From Pedobacter sp. HDW13 (GTDB taxonomy: Bacteria; Bacteroidota; Bacteroidia; Sphingobacteriales; Sphingobacteriaceae): DNA of 64,000 nt. Position 1 is the first letter of the stretch, and every line of letters begins with the position of its first letter. Positions 27,897 through 37,129 of this stretch are shown piece after piece. The notes under the pieces are model-generated. The model saw only the letters and a list, made by a program, of their open reading frames with translations, ran no database searches and had not been told where the DNA came from. A program made the translations under genes and the position numbers. The stretch is taken from assembly GCF_011303555.1 (NCBI RefSeq), contig NZ_CP049868.1, forward strand, positions 6,262,001 to 6,326,000. The letters run 5' to 3'.

Positions 27897-28313
27897 TTAT
27901 TCTGCAGCTGCAGCTTCTTCAGTAGATTCGTCTTTTTTAGCTGCTTTTTTTGCTGGTGCTTTTTTAGCAGGTGCTGCTTCAACTTCAGCTACAACTTCTT
28001 TCTTTGCAGTTGCTTTTTTAGCAGCTGGTTTAGCGATTGCTGCTTCGATTTCAGCATCAGTGATAGGAAGAATAGAAACGTATGATTTGTTATCTTGTTT
28101 CTTTTTGAAAACAACAGTACCATCAACTAAAGCGAATAAAGTATGGTCTTTACCAATACCAACGCCTTTATCAGGATGGTGTTTTGTACCACGTTGACGT
28201 ACTAAAATGTTTCCTGCGATAGCTAACTGACCACCGAAAACTTTAATACCTAAACGCTTACTATGCGATTCACGTCCGTTTTTCGAACTACCGGCTCCTT
28301 TTTTGTGTGCCAT
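27897..28313 (-). CDS. rpmA: 50S ribosomal protein L27 with Lys/Ala-rich tail
   Basis: The first 86 residues (AHKKGAGSSKNGRESHSKRLG onwards, in the order usual for L27) are the ribosomal protein, whose N-terminal arm reaches the peptidyl transferase centre. There is no N-terminal extension before AHKKG, so no processing protease is needed. Unlike the common 85-residue L27, this protein goes on for about 50 more residues made of AAKKA and APAKKA units and an acidic EESTEEAAAAE-like end. The tail has low complexity but no frameshift. It forms an operon with rplU upstream (52 bp gap). Confidence 0.95.
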   Translation of the reverse strand: MAHKKGAGSSKNGRESHSKRLGIKVFGGQLAIAGNILVRQRGTKHHPDKGVGIGKDHTLFALVDGTVVFKKKQDNKSYVSILPITDAEIEAAIAKPAAKKATAKKEVVAEVEAAPAKKAPAKKAAKKDESTEEAAAAE

Positions 28314-28365
28314 GATTTTATATTTTGTAACCCGCCAAAAAGCGGATTATTGGGTTAACAATTAA

Positions 28366-28677
28366 TTATAACGTGATGTCAGAGATCTGAATCTTAGTGA
28401 AAAACTGGCGGTGACCGTTTTTCTTTTTGTAACCTTTTCTACGTTTTTTGTGGAAAACGATTACTTTATCACCTTTTAAATGAGATACGATCTTAGCTGA
28501 AACTTTAGCACCTTTAACTGCAGGAGCACCTACAGTAATTGCACCACCGTTATCAACCAACAATACATTATCAAATTCAATACTAGCGCCTTCATCTCCT
28601 TGCAATCTGTGTACAAAAAGGTGCTGGTCTTTAGCAACTTTAAATTGCTGCCCTGCTATATTTACTATTGCGTACAT
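28366..28677 (-). CDS. rplU: 50S ribosomal protein L21
   Basis: This 103-residue protein matches L21 in full: it opens MYAIVNIAGQQFKVAKDQ, with the motif GDKVIVFHKKRRKGYKKKNGHRQ near the C-terminus. L21 binds 23S rRNA in the large subunit and is followed by rpmA, the classic rplU-rpmA operon. A strong Bacteroidota promoter lies at 28718-28749 on the same strand. Confidence 0.97.
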   Translation of the reverse strand: MYAIVNIAGQQFKVAKDQHLFVHRLQGDEGASIEFDNVLLVDNGGAITVGAPAVKGAKVSAKIVSHLKGDKVIVFHKKRRKGYKKKNGHRQFFTKIQISDITL

Positions 28678-28717
28678 TGTTTAAATATTAGTTTTTTAAT
28701 TTTTATTTAACGAGGTG

Positions 28718-28749
28718 CAAATATAGAACAATTTCAATTAACACACAAA
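28718..28749 (-). promoter_or_regulatory. Bacteroidota-type promoter of rplU-rpmA
   Basis: Read on the minus strand, TTTG (28749-28746) is followed 20 bp later by TATATTTG (28725-28718), a perfect fit to the TTTG/TAnnTTTG consensus of the Bacteroidota primary sigma factor. The rplU start codon lies about 40 bp downstream. Confidence 0.8.
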
Positions 28750-29039
28750 TAGATATCGAAAATATTTTTCGTTAAAACATTCCCCTGGTCATTACCGCTG
28801 ATTCGGCATCCATTTACCTACCTCAATTAAAGTTTTTCGGAAGACAAAGGTAAGCATTTTAACCCCCACCTGATTTGTAGCAGCCACTTTGTTCTAAACC
28901 CGATAGGAATGGAAAGCCTCAGCTTTTTCGGCAGTGCTTGTAGTGGATAGCGGGACTACAAGCTGCCAAGTACTCCTGTCTGCTCCTTTTCAAAATCATA
29001 AGACTGCCATCTGTTAAAAAATGTTAAACACCAATTTTA
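28750..29039. repeat. Dispersed repeat region upstream of the GLPGLI gene
   Basis: Includes ACCCGATAGGAATGGAAAGC (28898-28917) and CTTGTAGTGGATAGCGGGAC (28938-28957), two parts of a composite repeat family seen in intergenic DNA of Pedobacter-like genomes. No gene was found. Confidence 0.5.
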
Positions 29040-29068
29040 TTACGAAAATTTCGTAGATTTACGAAAAC
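29040..29068 (+). promoter_or_regulatory. Predicted BlaI-type operator of the GLPGLI operon
   Basis: TACGAAA-A-TTTCGTA at 29041-29055 is a perfect palindrome, followed by a half-site TTTACGAAAAC at 29058-29068. The element is 25 of 29 identical to the one directly upstream of blaI (34720-34748). A -7-like box TAGATTTA (29054-29061) lies inside it, so a bound repressor would cover the promoter. The next start codon is 26 bp downstream. The TACnn/nnGTA half-site arrangement is like MecI/BlaI operators. Confidence 0.7.
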
Positions 29069-29094
29069 TAAATAGATAACTAAAACCCAATATT

Positions 29095-30050
29095 ATGAAA
29101 CGAATTTTAACTACCTGCTTGGCTACCGCCATTTTACTTTCGGCCAAAGCCCAGGAACCGGATAAAGCACTGGCCAGGGTGCGTTATACTTTTACACACG
29201 TGAGAGACACCACCCAAAGAGACAAACCGAAAGTGGAAAACATGCTATTGGTAACCGGCAAAAACGCTTCGGTTTATACCAGTTACGATAAGCTGAACCA
29301 GGCGCTGAACATGCAAAAACAGATACAGGAACAGATTAAAAACCAAACAGGTAATGGTAACATGAAAATTGAAGTAAAAAGTGAAATGAAAGCTCCCCTA
29401 ACCCAGGAAGATTATTTCTTTTTTGCCAACGAACATAAAATGATTACCAAAGAGCGCCTGTTTAACAATTACCTGGTTGAAGAACCTGCAGCCAAAATAG
29501 ACTGGAAGATATTGAAAGATACAATGAGTTTTTCGGGGTTGCCTGCCAAAAAGCTACAGCACATTTTAAAGGCCGCAACTGGGTTGCCTGGTTTGCCAGC
29601 GAAATTCCGTTTCAAAGCGGTCCGTGGAAATTAAATGGCCTACCCGGATTAATTGTAGAAGCTTACGACGATAAAAAGGAAGTGAAATTTGAATTTGCCG
29701 GGCTTGAAAATGTAAAAGATGCAGATGCTACAGCGAACTCGGATGGCGATGTTAAAATAGCAGCTCCGAATGGCGGAGTGGGTGCAGTAAAAATTGTAGG
29801 TATAGATGTGAGTACCAGCTACCTTGGGCCAGAAATTAAATTGCCTGCCGATGCCATTAAAACCACCCGGAAAGAATTAGATAAACTTAAAGCTGCCCGT
29901 GATAAAGACCCACAGGGCTTTATGCAGGCACAAATGGCGGCAAGCGGCATGCAAGGCTCGTTCAGAACCAACCAGGCACCACGCCCGGCAGGTACAGCAG
30001 CAACTAAACCAGAAGTAAACAACCCGATAGAAATTGAAGACAAAAAATGA
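29095..30050 (+). CDS. GLPGLI family protein, single-base frameshift
   Basis: The protein has a signal peptide (ILTTCLATAILLSAKAQ) and the family motif GPWKLNGLPGLIVEAYD in its second half, which names the GLPGLI family of secreted Bacteroidota proteins of unknown function. As read, the first frame ends early at 29634. Adding one A to the run 29548-29552 restores AKKATAHFKGRNWVAWFASEI and connects the motif, giving about 318 residues. The C-terminus is low in complexity (Gly/Met/Pro). It overlaps the next gene by 4 bp (ATGA), so the two proteins probably work together at the outer membrane. A BlaI-like operator lies in front. Confidence 0.85.
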
Positions 30051-32706
30051 GAAAGCTCGGTTTAACCTGCTGGCTCCTGCTGGCAGCTTTTTCGGTTTTT
30101 GCCCAGAAACCACTTAAAGGCATGGTAAAAGATGCCAGCGGCAAGGCTGTCGAATCAGTTAACGTAACTTTAAAAGATGCTGAAGGTAACACCATCAACT
30201 TTACGCGCACCAACAAGAATGGTACTTTTAGTATTGAGCTCAAAAATGACCAGATTGCCGGTTACAAAATTGAAGCTTCGAGCATTGGCTTCAAAAAGCT
30301 GATTACCACTGTAACTGATATTGCTAAAAGTTACGACCTGACTTTACAACCCAGCGAAACCACACTGGAAACGGTTACCGTTAAAAACCGGCCATCGTTA
30401 ACAGCCCGGGGCGACACCTTAAATTACCGCACTTCTGATTTTGCCGACAAGCAAGACAGAAGCATTGGCGATGTGCTTAAAAAAATGCCTGGTGTAGAGG
30501 TTGCCGAGGATGGCAAGATCAGCTACAATGGAAAATCGATTTCGAACCTTTATGTAGATGGTGATAATTTGCTAGACGATAAATACAATATTGGCACAAA
30601 AAGCATCCCTCATGGTGCGGTTGATAAGGTACAGGTAATCCAAAACGACCAGCCCATTAAAATGATGCGGAAAAATAACATGAGCGATGATGTTGCGCTA
30701 AACCTGGTAATAAAAGATGAGGCAAAGCTTAAAGTAATGGGCGATGCAACTGTTGGAGCAGGTATGCCCAACCGCTTTGACGAAAACCTTACCGCCATGC
30801 TGTTTAATAAAAAACTGAAGTTTATTAACAACATTAAGGGCAACAACATTGGCAGCGATCCAGGTGGCGACCTTACCGCGCACAATTTCTCTGATTACTT
30901 AAAAAAACTGGATAACGATAAACCCAGTGGACTCCTTTCAACAGGTGCTGCCGGGTGCCTTCGTTACCGCAAAGCCGATACCTTTTCAACAAAGCAGGAC
31001 TGATTAACCTGAACAATTTATACAAGTTTAACCCCGATCTGCAGTTGAGGGCTAATATTTCATATTTATATGATCAGCGACGTCAGCAATACAATAAATT
31101 TTCGGAAACTTATTTACCCAATCAAACCATTCGCTATGCCGAAACGCAGAGCAATGCCATTAATCCGCAAAAGCTGAGGGCGCAGTTTAACTTAAACGGA
31201 AATGCTGAGCAGTACTACCTGAACAACAATCTGGTTGTGGAATATACACCTTTTAAAACCACATCGGGTTTTGTAATTAACAATGTAGCGGCCAACCAGG
31301 TACTTAAACAAGAAACCTTCGATTTGTCGAACGAATTTAATTACCGTAAAAAATTAAAATCAGACGATGTAATTAACCTCTACTCCTACTTAAACCGGAC
31401 TACACAACCAGAAACACTAAATATTACACCCGGGCTTAATGCCGATATCTTAAACAATGGTAACAGTTATCTTGGTTTAACACAATACATTAAATTACCA
31501 ACCTGGTACACCAACAATTATGCGTCTTTCGCTTTTGTAAAAAACAACTTCGTACAAACCTATAAGGCTGGTTTTAATGTACAAAAACAACAATTGAATT
31601 CGGAGCTATACCGTACACAAAACAATCAGCAAACGGAACCAGTAACAGGCAGTACAGTAAACGATCTCGACTGGTTAAAAACCAAACTCTATACAGAGGC
31701 AACCTATGAGTATACCAACGATAAGCTAAAAGCAGGCATAAGCTTGCCGTTAAGCTACAATCAGATCAATTATAGCGATGCCCTAAATCAATTGGATAAC
31801 AAGCTGAACAAGTTATTTATAAACCCGGCACTTAACGTAAAATACCAAACCAGTACAGAAAACTATGTAACAGCAAATTATAGTTTCAGAAACGACCTTG
31901 GGGGAATTGATGATGTTTACCGCGGCACTATTTTAAAAAACTACCGCTCGCTATTTTCGAACGATGCACCTATTGCTGAATCCAAAACACATAATGTTGG
32001 GGCTGGTTTTAATTTTAGAAAGGCCATGCAAATGCTATTTGCGAATTTAACGGCTACTTACAGCGACACCGAATTGAGTACCATTTCTGCTTATAACTTA
32101 AGTAACAACATCCAACAGAAAATTGTATTGCCATTGAATAACCATATCCGCAGCCTCTCGCTAGCCGCAAATGCAAGCAAATATCTGTTTAGCTTAAAAA
32201 GCACGGTGAATGCCGGAGTAAGTTTTGCACAAAGCCGGTACAGTCAACTACAAAACAATGCATTATTGCCATTTAACACGCAAACGATAAGCTATAAAGC
32301 CGGCATTGAAGCTAAGCTTACAAACTTCATCAATTGGTCATATAACGCTAATTTTGCCATTACCGACAATAAAGCCATGATTGCTGATGGAATAGAAACG
32401 AACTTTAAGCAATTAAGGCAGCAGTCATCTTTAGCCATCACTACGGTTAGAAATGTGTATTTAAATTTATCGGCAGAACACCTTTTCACCCGGCAATCTT
32501 CACAGCCAGATTTGAAGTATCTTTTTGCTGATGCCAATATGCGGTACAAATGGTTAAAAATGAAAACAGATATTGAATTTGGGATAACCAACTTAACCAA
32601 CATTAAAAGCTTTGATGCCATTTATCTTTCGGCTAACTCCCTTACCACCGGTACTTATTACATCCCCGGTAGGGTGGCCATGCTGAAGGCTACGTTTAAT
32701 TTCTAA
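30047..32706 (+). CDS. Outer-membrane beta-barrel protein with carboxypeptidase-like N-domain, frameshifted
   Basis: After a signal peptide (CWLLLAAFSVFAQ) comes a CarboxypepD_reg-like domain (LKGMVKDASGKAVESVNVTL, residues 23-100), then a plug-like region (IGDVLKKMPGVEVAEDGKI and SNLYVDGDNLLD), and a long C-terminal part made of amphipathic strands ending LKATFNF, the usual C-terminal aromatic. This is the layout of the non-SusC TonB-dependent-like proteins that accompany GLPGLI genes. As read, the frame ends at 31003. One more G at GGG 30952-30954 restores STGAAGVPSLPQSRYLFNKAG and about 886 residues. It overlaps the GLPGLI gene by 4 bp. Substrate unknown. Confidence 0.85.
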
Positions 32707-32855
32707 GTATTTTGGTCAGTGGGAAGTGATACACCATATCATTTCCCCGCTGATTTAAGGTGGCACACTAGGAGCAAATTGACAAGCATGAGGTTAAATC
32801 AAAATCTTTTCAAATCAGCGAAATCCGTGTGATCGGCGGAGAAAAAAGAATGATA
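32707..32855. repeat. Dispersed repeat between convergent genes
   Basis: Contains AATCAGCGAAATCCGTGTG and a following GATCGGCGGAGA at about 32814-32840, a common Bacteroidota dispersed sequence. No gene and no clear terminator stem. Confidence 0.4.
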
Positions 32856-34349
32856 TTAAGGCTTGGTATTGATCTGAATAAACTGTCTATTTTTATCCAT
32901 TTTTAGATCCATAATCATGTTGGGATTCAATTTATCGAGCTCTGCTTTGCTTATCTTTTTTCCATTTAAATAATAACCTGTGCTGGTAACCGACGATTCT
33001 TTTACTTCTGATTTATCGTTTACTGTTTCATCGGCATGTTTTGTATTGATGGTAGACTTCATAATAAAAACAGCGGTTACTTTTTTTCCTTTGGCATCAG
33101 GAACATTTCCTAATCCCATATTCGCCTGATCAGCCAGCATAATCTGCTCAATTTTTTCGTTAGTTGGAACAGAATCGGTAAAGGTGAAATGTTTAACAAA
33201 GGTTCTTTTGCTAAGATCGCCATCCGTTTTAAAATCGAACTTAACATTACCAACCATTTTTTTAACCACTTCTCTTATCTGGTGCGGTACCGAATCGCCC
33301 TCTTTGCCAGTCTGCTTAAAAACAAATGTCAGCTTGATTGCTGTGTCTATTTTTTTCACCAAAGGTGAGACTATCTTTTTCTTTTTTCTGGTTATTATAC
33401 TGGTTTTGGCTTGCACAATAGATTCAGCTTCCTTATGTGGGATTACATTAACCACCATTTTAGTTAAGGGAGCTAAACTTTTCCGAACGGCTTTCTTATC
33501 AATAGTAAAAGCCAGCGTAACGCACAACAAAACCGGCAATACCAGCATATAGCGGGTTAAGTTCACTTTCGATGAACGTTTGGCATTCATCATTTTAATC
33601 CGTTTTTTCAGATCAGAAAGGTTGAAATTGTTAACAATAGCCACCGAAGGTTGTAAAGCACCTACATCCAGCAAACTGTATTGGTATGCCTTTTTATCGA
33701 TTCCCTTTCTTAAAATGCGGGCATCGGTAATAAACTCAATATTTTCGCGCACGGCTTTTTTCATCAGCCAAACACCTGGATTAAACCAATAAAAAACCAC
33801 GCAAATTTCGGCCAGAATAATATCTAATGTATGCCACTGCTCCACATGTACTTTCTCGTGTGCCAGGATATTGGGTAGATCTTCCTGCTTGTGCAGACCC
33901 GGATTAATGTAAATGGTTTGCCAGAAACTGAAAGGGCTTACCTCTTCAGTTAATATCCTTACCGGATACTGACTCAGCTTATCGGGCGAAGAATTTTGAT
34001 GCATGCGATACAGGGAGATGAACTGCACCAGTAAACGCAGTGCCATTAAAACCACGCCTGCATAAAAAAGTATGGAAAGTATTTGCCAGATAAACGGTAC
34101 AGCATTTTGTTTTACCAGCTGACTTACCTGTTGGTTCAACTCCGGAACAAATGCAGGTACCGACTTACGGCCGGCCAAAAAATCGGTAAGGTTGATAAAA
34201 GGATACGCAGAAGAAAAAATAATACCGAACACCAGAAAAGCCCTGTTGAGCGAGTAAAAGGTAAGCCTGCGCAATACCAGGTAATAGGTGGCCGAAAACA
34301 AAATCAGCACCAGGTTAATTTTTAATAAAAGGAGAAAGAAATGTGGCAT
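32856..34349 (-). CDS. M56 family (BlaR1-like) sensor metallopeptidase
   Basis: The 497-residue protein has N-terminal transmembrane helices (about residues 5-30 and 35-52, and another near 88-110), then a cytoplasmic zinc-peptidase domain with HEKVH (near residue 165), followed by ENIEFITDARILRKG, which supplies the third ligand. One more helix near residue 270 leads into a large C-terminal periplasmic region rich in Lys. In BlaR1/MecR1 systems the protease is activated by an outside signal and removes the repressor BlaI. The blaI gene is 5 bp upstream on the same strand. There is no penicillin-binding sensor domain here, so a beta-lactam signal should not be assumed. Confidence 0.85.
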   Translation of the reverse strand: MPHFFLLLLKINLVLILFSATYYLVLRRLTFYSLNRAFLVFGIIFSSAYPFINLTDFLAGRKSVPAFVPELNQQVSQLVKQNAVPFIWQILSILFYAGVVLMALRLLVQFISLYRMHQNSSPDKLSQYPVRILTEEVSPFSFWQTIYINPGLHKQEDLPNILAHEKVHVEQWHTLDIILAEICVVFYWFNPGVWLMKKAVRENIEFITDARILRKGIDKKAYQYSLLDVGALQPSVAIVNNFNLSDLKKRIKMMNAKRSSKVNLTRYMLVLPVLLCVTLAFTIDKKAVRKSLAPLTKMVVNVIPHKEAESIVQAKTSIITRKKKKIVSPLVKKIDTAIKLTFVFKQTGKEGDSVPHQIREVVKKMVGNVKFDFKTDGDLSKRTFVKHFTFTDSVPTNEKIEQIMLADQANMGLGNVPDAKGKKVTAVFIMKSTINTKHADETVNDKSEVKESSVTSTGYYLNGKKISKAELDKLNPNMIMDLKMDKNRQFIQINTKP

Positions 34350-34354
34350 AGCCT

Positions 34355-34717
34355 TTACTTTTCAGGGTTCTCGATTAAATTTATAATCTCTTTAAGTTCT
34401 TCGGCACTGATCTTTTTATCCTTGGCAAAAAAAGCGACAAGCTCTTTATAGGAACTTTGAAAGTAATTATTGACAAAGCCGCTCATAAACCGCTTTTTAT
34501 ATTCTACTTCTTTAACCTTTGCACTGTAACGGTTAGCATTGGCAAAACGCTCGCTTACCAGATAGCCTTTACGTTCCAGATTCTTAATTGTTGATGCCAG
34601 TGTAGTGTAAGGAGGTTTAGGCTCAGGCAGTACATCCATAAAATCTTTGATGAAGCCTTTTCCAATCTGCCAAACAGCCAGCATCGCTTCTTCTTCCTGC
34701 AATGTTAATTTTTCCAT
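34355..34717 (-). CDS. BlaI/MecI/CopY family transcriptional repressor
   Basis: This 120-residue winged-helix protein begins MEKLTLQEEEAMLAVWQIG and has the family segments PPYTTLASTIKNLERKGYLVSE (recognition helix and wing) and a C-terminal dimerisation helix (NNYFQSSYKELVAFFAKDKK). A longer frame opens at 34759, but that part (FRMFSYIYDIFVS) is simply a reading of the operator, so the ATG at 34717 is chosen. A palindromic site lies 2 bp upstream. The partner M56 protein presumably cleaves or inactivates it on a signal. Predicted targets are its own promoter and the GLPGLI operon. Confidence 0.9.
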   Translation of the reverse strand: MEKLTLQEEEAMLAVWQIGKGFIKDFMDVLPEPKPPYTTLASTIKNLERKGYLVSERFANANRYSAKVKEVEYKKRFMSGFVNNYFQSSYKELVAFFAKDKKISAEELKEIINLIENPEK

Positions 34718-34719
34718 AC

Positions 34720-34748
34720 TTACGAATATATCGTAAATATACGAAAAC
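34720..34748 (-). promoter_or_regulatory. Predicted BlaI autoregulatory operator
   Basis: TACGAATATATCGTA at 34721-34735 is an inverted repeat (TACGA/TCGTA), followed by ATACGAAAAC. It matches the element at 29040-29068 in 25 of 29 bases, in the same orientation. On the minus strand, a -7-like TATATTTA (34741-34734) lies in it. Self-control by BlaI is the usual arrangement. Confidence 0.75.
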
Positions 34749-34760
34749 ATCCTAAACAAA

Positions 34761-34792
34761 AAAGACCTTAATCTGCTTTGATTAAGGTCTTT
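34761..34792 (-). terminator. Intrinsic terminator after the 34817 gene
   Basis: AAAGACCTTAATC (34761-34773) and GATTAAGGTCTTT (34780-34792) form a perfect 13-bp stem with a 6-nt loop and flanking A/T runs. It separates the upstream gene from blaI. Confidence 0.85.
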
Positions 34793-34816
34793 TCGTTTGA
34801 AATTAAACCAATAAAT

Positions 34817-35317
34817 TTACTTTACGCTTCTTTTTTCTGCCTGAAGTAAGGTTTGATCAATAACTTTACGCATCTGCACAGCAGCATCGAGTAATTTAGG
34901 ATTGCCATCAAAATCACCATACATCACTACATGCTTTGTTTTTTCCTTGTATTTAAACAAAATATCATAGCGTGGTACTGCCATCGATTTTACGCTTTTC
35001 TTACCAATAGTATCCGGAAAATTCCAAAGACCAATTTCGTTGGCTTTACCGTGCATGTAAAGGATATCATCGCTCTTTAAAAAGATTTTCTTCTTAATTA
35101 CCGAATCGGCGCCGTTAACATACTGGTACTCGCCTGTTGCTGAGTTGTAATGATTTTCTAAGGTGTCCTTAATCCCCCATTTATATTCCATCGATACGAA
35201 ATCCTTTTTGCGGAAAGGTGCGTTCTGGATAATCGGTTTATAGTAGATGTAACAATAAATAATCATCGGAACGATGATGGTAATGGCTAAGAATATTTTT
35301 TTCCCTCTGCTTGACAC
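34817..35317 (-). CDS. Membrane-anchored protein of unknown function
   Basis: The 166-residue protein has a single N-terminal hydrophobic helix (KIFLAITIIVPMIIYCYIYY, residues 7-26) preceded by basic residues, so the remainder should be outside the cytoplasm. That part has a beta-rich pattern (KHVVMYGDFDGNPKLLDAAVQM near the end). I recognise no family. It lies about 100 bp downstream of the symporter gene on the same strand, but with no evidence of an operon, and ends at a strong terminator. Confidence 0.55.
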   Translation of the reverse strand: MSSRGKKIFLAITIIVPMIIYCYIYYKPIIQNAPFRKKDFVSMEYKWGIKDTLENHYNSATGEYQYVNGADSVIKKKIFLKSDDILYMHGKANEIGLWNFPDTIGKKSVKSMAVPRYDILFKYKEKTKHVVMYGDFDGNPKLLDAAVQMRKVIDQTLLQAEKRSVK

Positions 35318-35417
35318 TTTTTATATTAATTATTGAATGAACGAATTACTGAATTATTTAGTGAAAGAATGATCGTTTTTTTGAATGATTGCATGTTTCT
35401 GACTCAAAACTCCCGAC

Positions 35418-36803
35418 TTAAGCCTCAGTACTCTCTTTAAGCTCCCCTTCCCATTTACTTACCACAGCGGTTGCAATACTGTTACCTACCACATTCGTTG
35501 CCGAACGGCCCATATCCAGTAAGGGATCGATACCGATTAACAAGGCTAAACCTGCTTCGGGAATGTTGAAACTGGCAATAGTACCAGCAATAACCACCAG
35601 CGATGCTCTAGGCACACCGGCAATCCCCTTACTGGTTAACATCAGGATTAACAGCATCGAAATTTGCTGTTCAAAACCTAAATGAATACCATAAGCCTGC
35701 GCAATAAACAATGAGGCAAAGGTCATGTACATCATCGAACCATCCAGGTTAAACGAGTAACCCAATGGCAATACAAAGCTTACAATTTTATCTTTACAGC
35801 CAAAACGCTCCAGTAACAGCATGGTTTTTGGATAGGCCGCTTCGCTACTGGCCGTACTAAATGCCAGAACCGCAGGCTCTTTCATATCGTTTACCAGGCG
35901 GAAAATACGTTTTTTCAGCACCAGAAAGCCCAAAAATATGAGTAAGCCCCAAAGAATGGCCAAACCAAAGTAAAACTCCCCTATAAAAATAGCATAGGTA
36001 TTTAATACACTTAAACCCTGCTTAGCTATAATCGCCGTCATGGCGCCAAAAACAGCGAGTGGTGCAAAGTTCATTACATAGCCGGTCATTTTTAATATTA
36101 CGTGTGCAATGGCATCAAAAGCTTTAATTACAACCTGTCCCATATCGCCAATGGCTGCCGTAGCTACTCCAAAAAACAGCGAGAATACCACAATTTGTAA
36201 AATTTCGTTGGTAGCCATTGATTCGGCAATACTTTTTGGAAACACGTGCGCAATAAAGTCTTTAACACTCATGGCTGCTTTTTGTATCCCGGTATCAACC
36301 AAATGATCAGGCAACGATAATTTCATGTGTTTTCCAGGCTCAAATAAGTTTACCAGGATCATTCCCAACACCAGCGACATTAACGACATGGTTAAAAACC
36401 AGCCAAGCGTTTTACCACCAATACGGCCTACCGCTTTAATATCGCCCACCTTAGCTACACCAACAACTAATGTGGTAAATACCAGTGGCGCAACAATCAT
36501 TTTAATCAGGCGCAGAAAAATATCGCTTAAAAGGGTAAAAAACTCCAGTTTTTTCTCTCTTATTCCTTCGTTTTCTTTTTTGATTTTGGCGGCAGCTTTT
36601 TTATCAGCTTTAAGTTGAGTATAAACCGCAGTGGTTGTATCGGTCGTTTTTGCGATGTTTACCTCGATACTTTTAACCTTTGCATCGGCATTCAGGATAT
36701 TCTGGTTGTAAACATTGATAGAGTTTACGTTTAAAATATAGCCTAGTGCAATACCTGCAATCAGCGCTATAAAAATAAAAAGCGTGAGTTTGTTTTTCTT
36801 CAT
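35418..36803 (-). CDS. Dicarboxylate/amino acid:cation symporter (DAACS family)
   Basis: This is a GltP/DctA-type elevator transporter taking up glutamate, aspartate or C4-dicarboxylates with sodium or protons. The family serine-rich hairpin is FSTASSEAAYPKTM (HP1), TM7 has the segment SFNLDGSMMYM, and HP2 is SKGIAGVPRASLVVIAG; GIDPLLDMGRSATNVVGN is in TM8. The start is set at MKKNKLTLF (36803); an upstream ATG at 36824 adds seven unlikely residues. Unusual is a hydrophilic insert of about 60 residues (about 28-90) between TM1 and TM2, rich in Lys and Ala. Length is 461 against about 410-430 for the family. Confidence 0.9.
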   Translation of the reverse strand: MKKNKLTLFIFIALIAGIALGYILNVNSINVYNQNILNADAKVKSIEVNIAKTTDTTTAVYTQLKADKKAAAKIKKENEGIREKKLEFFTLLSDIFLRLIKMIVAPLVFTTLVVGVAKVGDIKAVGRIGGKTLGWFLTMSLMSLVLGMILVNLFEPGKHMKLSLPDHLVDTGIQKAAMSVKDFIAHVFPKSIAESMATNEILQIVVFSLFFGVATAAIGDMGQVVIKAFDAIAHVILKMTGYVMNFAPLAVFGAMTAIIAKQGLSVLNTYAIFIGEFYFGLAILWGLLIFLGFLVLKKRIFRLVNDMKEPAVLAFSTASSEAAYPKTMLLLERFGCKDKIVSFVLPLGYSFNLDGSMMYMTFASLFIAQAYGIHLGFEQQISMLLILMLTSKGIAGVPRASLVVIAGTIASFNIPEAGLALLIGIDPLLDMGRSATNVVGNSIATAVVSKWEGELKESTEA

Positions 36804-36824
36804 GAATAAAAAAGTTTGTGGCAC

Positions 36825-37129
36825 TCTTAATTCGGTAAAACTACGATATTTACCGCTTGTAACAAATTTTGATATCGGGAGGCATCAAAAAATATATCAA
36901 CGTCACTTAATTAAGCTATTCAACAAAGCAGAAATAATTTAACCATAGATAAAAAGGATGCGCACACAGATATGAAAATGCGTGTTTATCTGCGAACATC
37001 CCCGCCTGACAAGCCGGACAGGTGTGGTTTAAATTTTTAACTCAATGACATTAAAAAATATATTATTTTCGCATTCTCGTGTAACAAAAAAAGTGCACCA
37101 TCATCTAAAACGCAACTATAATTCCCTAA
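36825..37129. repeat. Promoter-side gap with dispersed repeats
   Basis: Holds the pair GATGCGCACACAGATATG and CGCCTGACAAGCCGGACAGG (37002-37021), the latter partly self-complementary. The gap separates the divergent symporter and sigma factor genes. No gene. Confidence 0.4.

Noticed and set aside
27883..28197. A 104-codon open frame on the plus strand, opposite rpmA
   Set aside because: It is the mirror of the Lys/Ala-rich L27 tail (GCT/TTT codons). The L27 frame has family homology and a promoter; this frame has neither.
32856..34717. Beta-lactam resistance regulation by the M56/BlaI pair
   Set aside because: The M56 protein has no penicillin-binding sensor domain and no beta-lactamase gene is near.
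34718..34759. Longer BlaI start at 34759
   Set aside because: The extension is encoded by the operator and promoter, and family members begin like MEKLTLQEEE.
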